64,000 nucleotides of DNA. Origin: Orbilia blumenaviensis. Lineage: Eukaryota; Ascomycota; Orbiliomycetes; Orbiliales; Orbiliaceae. A program made the translations under genes and the position numbers. Below are positions 60,891 to 64,000 of this stretch, piece by piece. The stretch lies in contig JAVHNS010000012.1 of assembly GCA_036872755.1 (NCBI GenBank), positions 1,364,001 to 1,428,000 on the forward strand, given 5' to 3'. Within the stretch, counting starts at the first letter, position 1, and every line of letters starts with the position of its first letter. The notes beneath the pieces were generated by a model. It saw only the letters and a program-made list of their open reading frames with translations, was not told the origin of the DNA and ran no database searches.

Positions 60891-62037
60891 AAACCTCGTC
60901 GCAAAATATATATACATGTGTATTGGTTTGTCTAAGAAGCAGGCGTGATTTTCTTTTTTGTACAAATGGCATGCGTTTAGGGCAAATTCGGATTTAGCAT
61001 CGCACGTGGAACTTCATTGTTGTACTCCGTAATAAAATAGATTAAAGACATGTTTATATTTTCCTTGGCGCTGTATCTCGCGACCCAAAAAGATATTTTT
61101 TTTCTTTTCATCATTTCCAATATTCCCGTAAGCTACCACCGTATCATCCATCGCTCTCTGAAGTTTTCGATGAGTTCCATCCTAACTACCTCCCGACACG
61201 GCAATGCACAAGTTGCATCTAAAAACCTGCATTTTAGGCTTGGTTTTACGGTCGAGTCTCGCTTACACCCGTTCCCTGTTGTCGGCTGAAGCCTCAATTG
61301 AGGGCGGACGCACACGCTCGCTCGTTCCGTTTCCTACATACCTACCTGCTTGCTTACGTACAACAGAACCATATTAATCCCCCCCACGAAGGATCTCGAT
61401 CCGACTTCTTGGTGGGTTCGGTCGCTTGAATGCGAGCGCGAAGACACGGCATTTCCCAGTTTCCAAGTTTCCAAGAGGAGCCGACCTGGAGCTCCATCAA
61501 TCCTGCTCTCTCTCATTGGTCCATCATAAAGTTTCTTGCATTTAGCGGCAGCTCACAAAGTCGAAATTTTCACAGCCCCTGCCGTGCCGTCCCTCACCAA
61601 CCTTCACGCTATAACCTGCGAAACTGCAATATCGATTTAGATTCGCATTCAGGACTAGCGGCTGGCGCGCAAGCAATGCCAATGCTGAATACAAAAACTT
61701 GCCGCTTCCCCTCTTTCTATCCTGAGTTTCCGCGCCCTGGCAGTCTCTCGATATTTAATCTCGACCACCTTCCTCTTCCTTCTATTAACTTCCTGCTAGA
61801 TCTTGATCCCCTATATATATTCCTTCGCGGTATTAAACGAAAGTACCACTTAATCTGAACCGCCGCAAAGTCGACGGTGTCATCGCCGTCGCACCAATAT
61901 CGCTACGATTCCTAGAATCACTTGATTCACCTTGTTATTGGCCCCAAGGATAAAAAAACAAATACAGTTTTACATCATAAATAATTATCACCAAAATATC
62001 TCGTGGTATTCGACATCGAATACAGCTATAATCGACA
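60891..62037. other. Spacer between glucanase and transporter genes
   Basis: AT-rich 3' sequence of the glucanase gene, then about 700 bases of CT-rich and AT-rich sequence that probably include the promoter and leader of the gene at 62038. No gene recognised; the 61430-61858 frame lacks domain or splice support. Confidence 0.45.
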
Positions 62038-63374
62038 ATGGCTACAGCCGCAGCTGCAGAAACACCCATTGGCGCGGCAGAACCCTTCAACTCTGGAGAT
62101 CGATTGGACTCAAAATCGCCTGCGACAGTAGCGCCCGATACTGCCGAAGATGATTCATCCCAAGAGACCAAGAAAAAATCATTTTTTGGATTCTACACGT
62201 CGAAGAGGTTTTGGATTACGTTGGTTATAGGGTCTGTTATCTCCGCTGTGCCACCCCGCGTTAATATGAATTCGTTCATCGATATTAATCGGTCGTGTGA
62301 TAAGGCAATTTCTGGCTCTGTGTATCACGAGTACCAATACATTCACGACCTTGTTGTTCATGGCAGGCACCAGCTTCCCGGCATTTCAGACTTTCATCAA
62401 TTACTGCCTTCTTAACCTTTGCTATACTAGCTTCACGATCTATAAAGAAGGGTTTAAAGGATGGCTTAAGATCGTGTGGAAAGATGGATGGAAGTGTAAG
62501 CTTCGCCCCGCGCGATACCCCTCTGAGAAGCCGCTCCAGTTTGCCTAACCATACGATAGATTTCTTGCTCGCCTTCTTCGATGTCGAGGGCAACTACTTT
62601 GTCGTTCTCGCGTACCGATACACCACCATCCTCTCGGCCGAGCTTATCAACTTCTGGGCAATCGTGGTTGTCGTGATCCTCTCCTTCTTCCTACTCAGGG
62701 TCCGGTACCATTGGTCGCAAGTCGCTGGCATCCTTGTTTGTTGCGCCGGAATGGGCGTCTTAATCGGTAGTGACAAGCTTCAGGGCGGCGACTTTCACAG
62801 TGCAGCCGATGTGCTCAAGGGAGATTTGTTCATGTTGTTAGGTGCGACATTCTATGGTTTCAGTAATGTCACCGAGGAATTCTTCGTCTCCAAGACCCCG
62901 CTTTATGTAGTAATTGGTCAGCTGGGGTTCTGGGGAATGTTAATCAACGGCGTGCAAGCCGCCATATTCGATAGAACCTCCATTGCGACAGCTGTTTGGG
63001 ACGGGAGGGTCGCTGGGTACCTTATCGGTTATAACTTGGTCCTTTTCATTTTTTACACGGTCACGCCGGTGTTATTCCGTCTCTCCTCGGCAGCCTTCTT
63101 CAACATCTCCCTTCTAACCGCAAACTTTTGGGGGTTGATCATTGGTATTCGAGTCTTCGGGTACAAGGTTCATTACTTGTATCCTGTCGCTTTCGTTCTG
63201 ATAATGGTTGGGCTGATAGTTTACTACATAATGGACGCCAGTGGGATTGGAGATGACAGTGTTAAGCCGTGGTTGGGAGAGGACCAGGCCGCGGGCCATG
63301 AAGGTATTGGAACAGCCAAGCGAAGGATGAGGACTAGAGTCGGCCGTGGTGTCGGCGCTGGTGCCGAAGCCTAA
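62038..63374 (+). CDS. SLC35F-type membrane transporter (drug/metabolite transporter superfamily)
   Basis: Three exons: 62038-62231, 62305-62495, 62560-63374; 399 residues. Intron 1 (73 bases) has a weaker GTCTGT donor; intron 2 (64 bases) has GTAAGC and a CTAAC branch. Joined, the exons read continuously into FWITLVIGQFLALCITSTNT, AGTSFPAFQTFINY, FFDVEGNYFVVLAYRYTTIL, and later IGSDKLQGGDFHSAADVLKGD and NVTEEFFV, which are hallmarks of the SLC35F1/F2/F6 group. About ten membrane spans are expected, with a polar 50-residue N-terminus and a basic cytosolic C-terminus. Members are related to nucleotide-sugar transporters, but most fungal ones have no proven substrate. Confidence 0.92.
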
Positions 63375-64000
63375 TATAGCATCCTCCGCCTTATGTATTT
63401 ATCAGTTTGATCCCTACTTGGATCTAGACCAGGAGATACACACCCCGACCTAGTCGATATTCTCTTATACAACCTCCTACTCGTCAAATTCCATTGTCTG
63501 GTTCTCTTCCCTCAGCGCCCCACTCAATTGAAGGAACGTGACCCCTAATGTACTATCAGCTCCGAACCAAACCCGGCAAATCACCAATGTAATGTACCTC
63601 CAAAAACTGCCCTAACTAGGCGCTGAGCTAGTTTATTTTACATGGGTTACTATACGTATATATCATATGCATGCTGGGGTGGCCATGCAAAGTTCAAGAC
63701 ATAGCTGGAGCCCGCGAAAATTCCCCTTGAAATTAATCCATTCGTGATACTGTCTGATCAGCCTTGCAAGATCCAAATCACAAAGCTGCCTCTGGATTAC
63801 TTTTGATTATGATTTTAAGTAGTAAGTTTTTACTAGTAAGCTTACGAGGTTAGCGACTTGGCTTCCCTCGCGTTAAGCCAAACTTGTAAGTTCGTCTCGA
63901 GGCTTCAGCCGCGAGTGGGACCAGCATGCAACAAGGGCAAGTTCATATGATGCATTATGGAGTAAACAGTCAGCTTTTTAGATCTCGATCTTCTAGTTCG
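63375..64000. other. Downstream flank, no gene seen
   Basis: Probable 3' untranslated sequence of the transporter gene followed by AT-rich non-coding DNA to the window edge. Confidence 0.5.

Noticed and set aside
61430..61858. 142-codon frame before the transporter gene
   Set aside because: Lies in CT-rich leader-like sequence without motifs; more likely untranslated.
1..64000. CRISPR arrays, insertion sequences, rRNA genes, operons
   Set aside because: None seen; the genome is clearly eukaryotic and no regularly spaced repeats, transposase motifs or rRNA stretches were noticed.

Overview
The window is nuclear DNA from a filamentous ascomycete (Pezizomycotina). The support is: short spliceosomal introns (46 to 210 bases) with GT..AG ends and CTAAC/CTAAT-type branch sites; fungus-specific families (DUF1996, a GPI-anchored GH17 glucanase, a PNP-NACHT-WD40 NLR, rhodopsin-like integral membrane proteins); and long gene-poor spacers. 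I cannot fix the genus. All gene models below are my own reading of open frames and splice sites. Where a frame opened only with TTG or GTG I moved the start to an ATG or joined the frame to an upstream exon.

Layout. 1-14.7 kb: a two-gene same-strand module, with an intronless 1,379-residue protein of unknown function (1335-5474) and a four-exon giant gene (7114-14664, 2,427 residues). The giant gene fuses a ComEC-like metallo-beta-lactamase domain to a very long region ending in what I recognise as DUF6603. 14.7-20.5 kb: a gene desert running into an ATG-free 5' leader of about 800 bases for a secreted DUF1996 protein (20493-22052). 23-26.4 kb: two convergent genes for secretory-pathway proteins with two membrane spans. 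27.7-32 kb: a spliced zinc-finger gene and an orphan coiled-coil protein. 33.9-38.5 kb: a six-exon rhodopsin-like membrane protein and, facing it, an MFS transporter of the phosphate:H+ symporter type. 41-48 kb: an F-box protein, a HerA/FtsK-like P-loop ATPase in five exons, and a second rhodopsin-like protein, all on the minus strand. 48-52.3 kb: mostly empty, with a short secreted cysteine-containing protein. 52.4-57.6 kb: a complete NLR (PNP-NACHT-WD40). 59.5-63.4 kb: a GPI-anchored GH17 beta-1,3-glucanase and an SLC35F-type transporter.

How the parts relate. Most genes look independent, as is normal for a fungal chromosome. The cell-surface theme is strong: DUF1996, GH17 glucanase, two two-span surface proteins, two rhodopsin-like proteins and a small secreted protein. 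The NLR belongs to the fungal self/non-self recognition repertoire. The 1335-14664 pair is the best candidate for an undescribed system: two very large proteins, one carrying an apparently intact metal site fused to a huge domain of unknown function.
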